From Bacillota bacterium (lineage in GTDB: Bacteria > Bacillota > Clostridia > Christensenellales > Aristaeellaceae): 5,121 nucleotides of DNA. Positions 4,997 through 5,121 of the stretch are shown piece by piece. Below the pieces are notes generated by a model. That model did no database searches and was not told where the DNA came from. It worked only from the letters and a program-made list of their open reading frames with translations. The stretch is from contig WRGP01000098.1 in assembly GCA_009787135.1 (NCBI GenBank), positions 1 to 5,121 on the forward strand, read 5' to 3'. Position 1 is the first letter of the stretch, and each line of letters opens with the position of its first letter. The translations under genes and the position numbers were made by a program.

Positions 4997-5041
4997 TGAT
5001 TTGGCTATTATTCTTTACTATGCCGTAATACGAGTTGAATG

Positions 5042-5081
5042 AAAAAGTAAACGCCAGAGTGGAGGGGAAGGGAGGCGTTTA
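5042..5081 (-). terminator. Possible terminator of a gene lying beyond the right edge
   Basis: Minus strand: TAAACGCC (5074-5081) and GGCGTTTA (5048-5055) form an 8-bp stem, followed by CTTTTTC (5041-5047). The loop is unusually long (18 nt) and almost all pyrimidine on this strand. If real, it ends an upstream minus-strand transcript and insulates the operon promoter. No coding region is recognisable in 4997-5121. Confidence 0.5.
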
Positions 5082-5121
5082 GTCATGCAAGAAATTCTGG
5101 TAAGCTGAGGGAGCTGAACTG

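Noticed and set aside
4583..4999. Plus-strand frame opposite secE, rpmG and the operon promoter
   Set aside because: It covers two clear minus-strand genes and a strong minus-strand promoter; the hydrophobic stretches are shadow composition.
5085..5108. Seven-codon plus-strand frame after GGAGGGGAAGGGAGG
   Set aside because: Too short to support; no downstream gene is visible and the purine run is explained by the opposite-strand terminator loop.

Overview
The window looks like chromosomal DNA from a low-GC-lineage Gram-positive bacterium of the class Clostridia, probably an Oscillospiraceae-like gut or anaerobic species. The evidence is the rpmG-secE-nusG-rplK-rplA gene order, a single-span SecE, a four-cysteine L33, strong AGGAGG-type ribosome binding sites, and clostridial-style SH3-repeat secreted proteins. 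This is inferred from gene content only. The core genes read normally with standard stop codons.

Right half (about 2584-5000, minus strand): a conserved translation/transcription operon, read right to left as rpmG (L33), secE, nusG, rplK (L11), rplA (L1). A good sigma-A type promoter (TTGACA, 17 nt, extended -10 TAAATT) lies just upstream of rpmG. The rpmG leader holds a strong hairpin whose left arm copies the rpmG ribosome binding site. Two copies of the same mRNA structure, GUGGGAGGA...UUACCAC, lie directly before the ribosome binding sites of rplK and rplA. They are best explained as L1-binding autoregulatory sites. rplJ and rplL, which often follow rplA, are absent; the operon ends at a hairpin terminator.

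Middle (1822-2451, minus): an AT-rich gene for a CPBP-family intramembrane protease with its motifs intact. It is flanked by two imperfect direct copies of one terminator-like sequence, which suggests an inserted or transferred cassette.

Left (1-1649, plus): a truncated IS630-type transposase remnant, then the remains of a secreted protein with three bacterial SH3 repeats and a C-terminal uncharacterised domain. That reading frame keeps its signal peptide and frame over 424 codons but is cut by two in-frame stops (TGA at 516, TAG at 1260). It is therefore most likely a recent pseudogene. It converges on the protease gene, and both share a bidirectional terminator at 1778-1815.

No new defence or mobile system is visible. 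The most interesting points are the doubled L1-type site, the leader hairpin that mimics the rpmG ribosome binding site, the double-nonsense SH3 gene, and the repeat-flanked protease gene.
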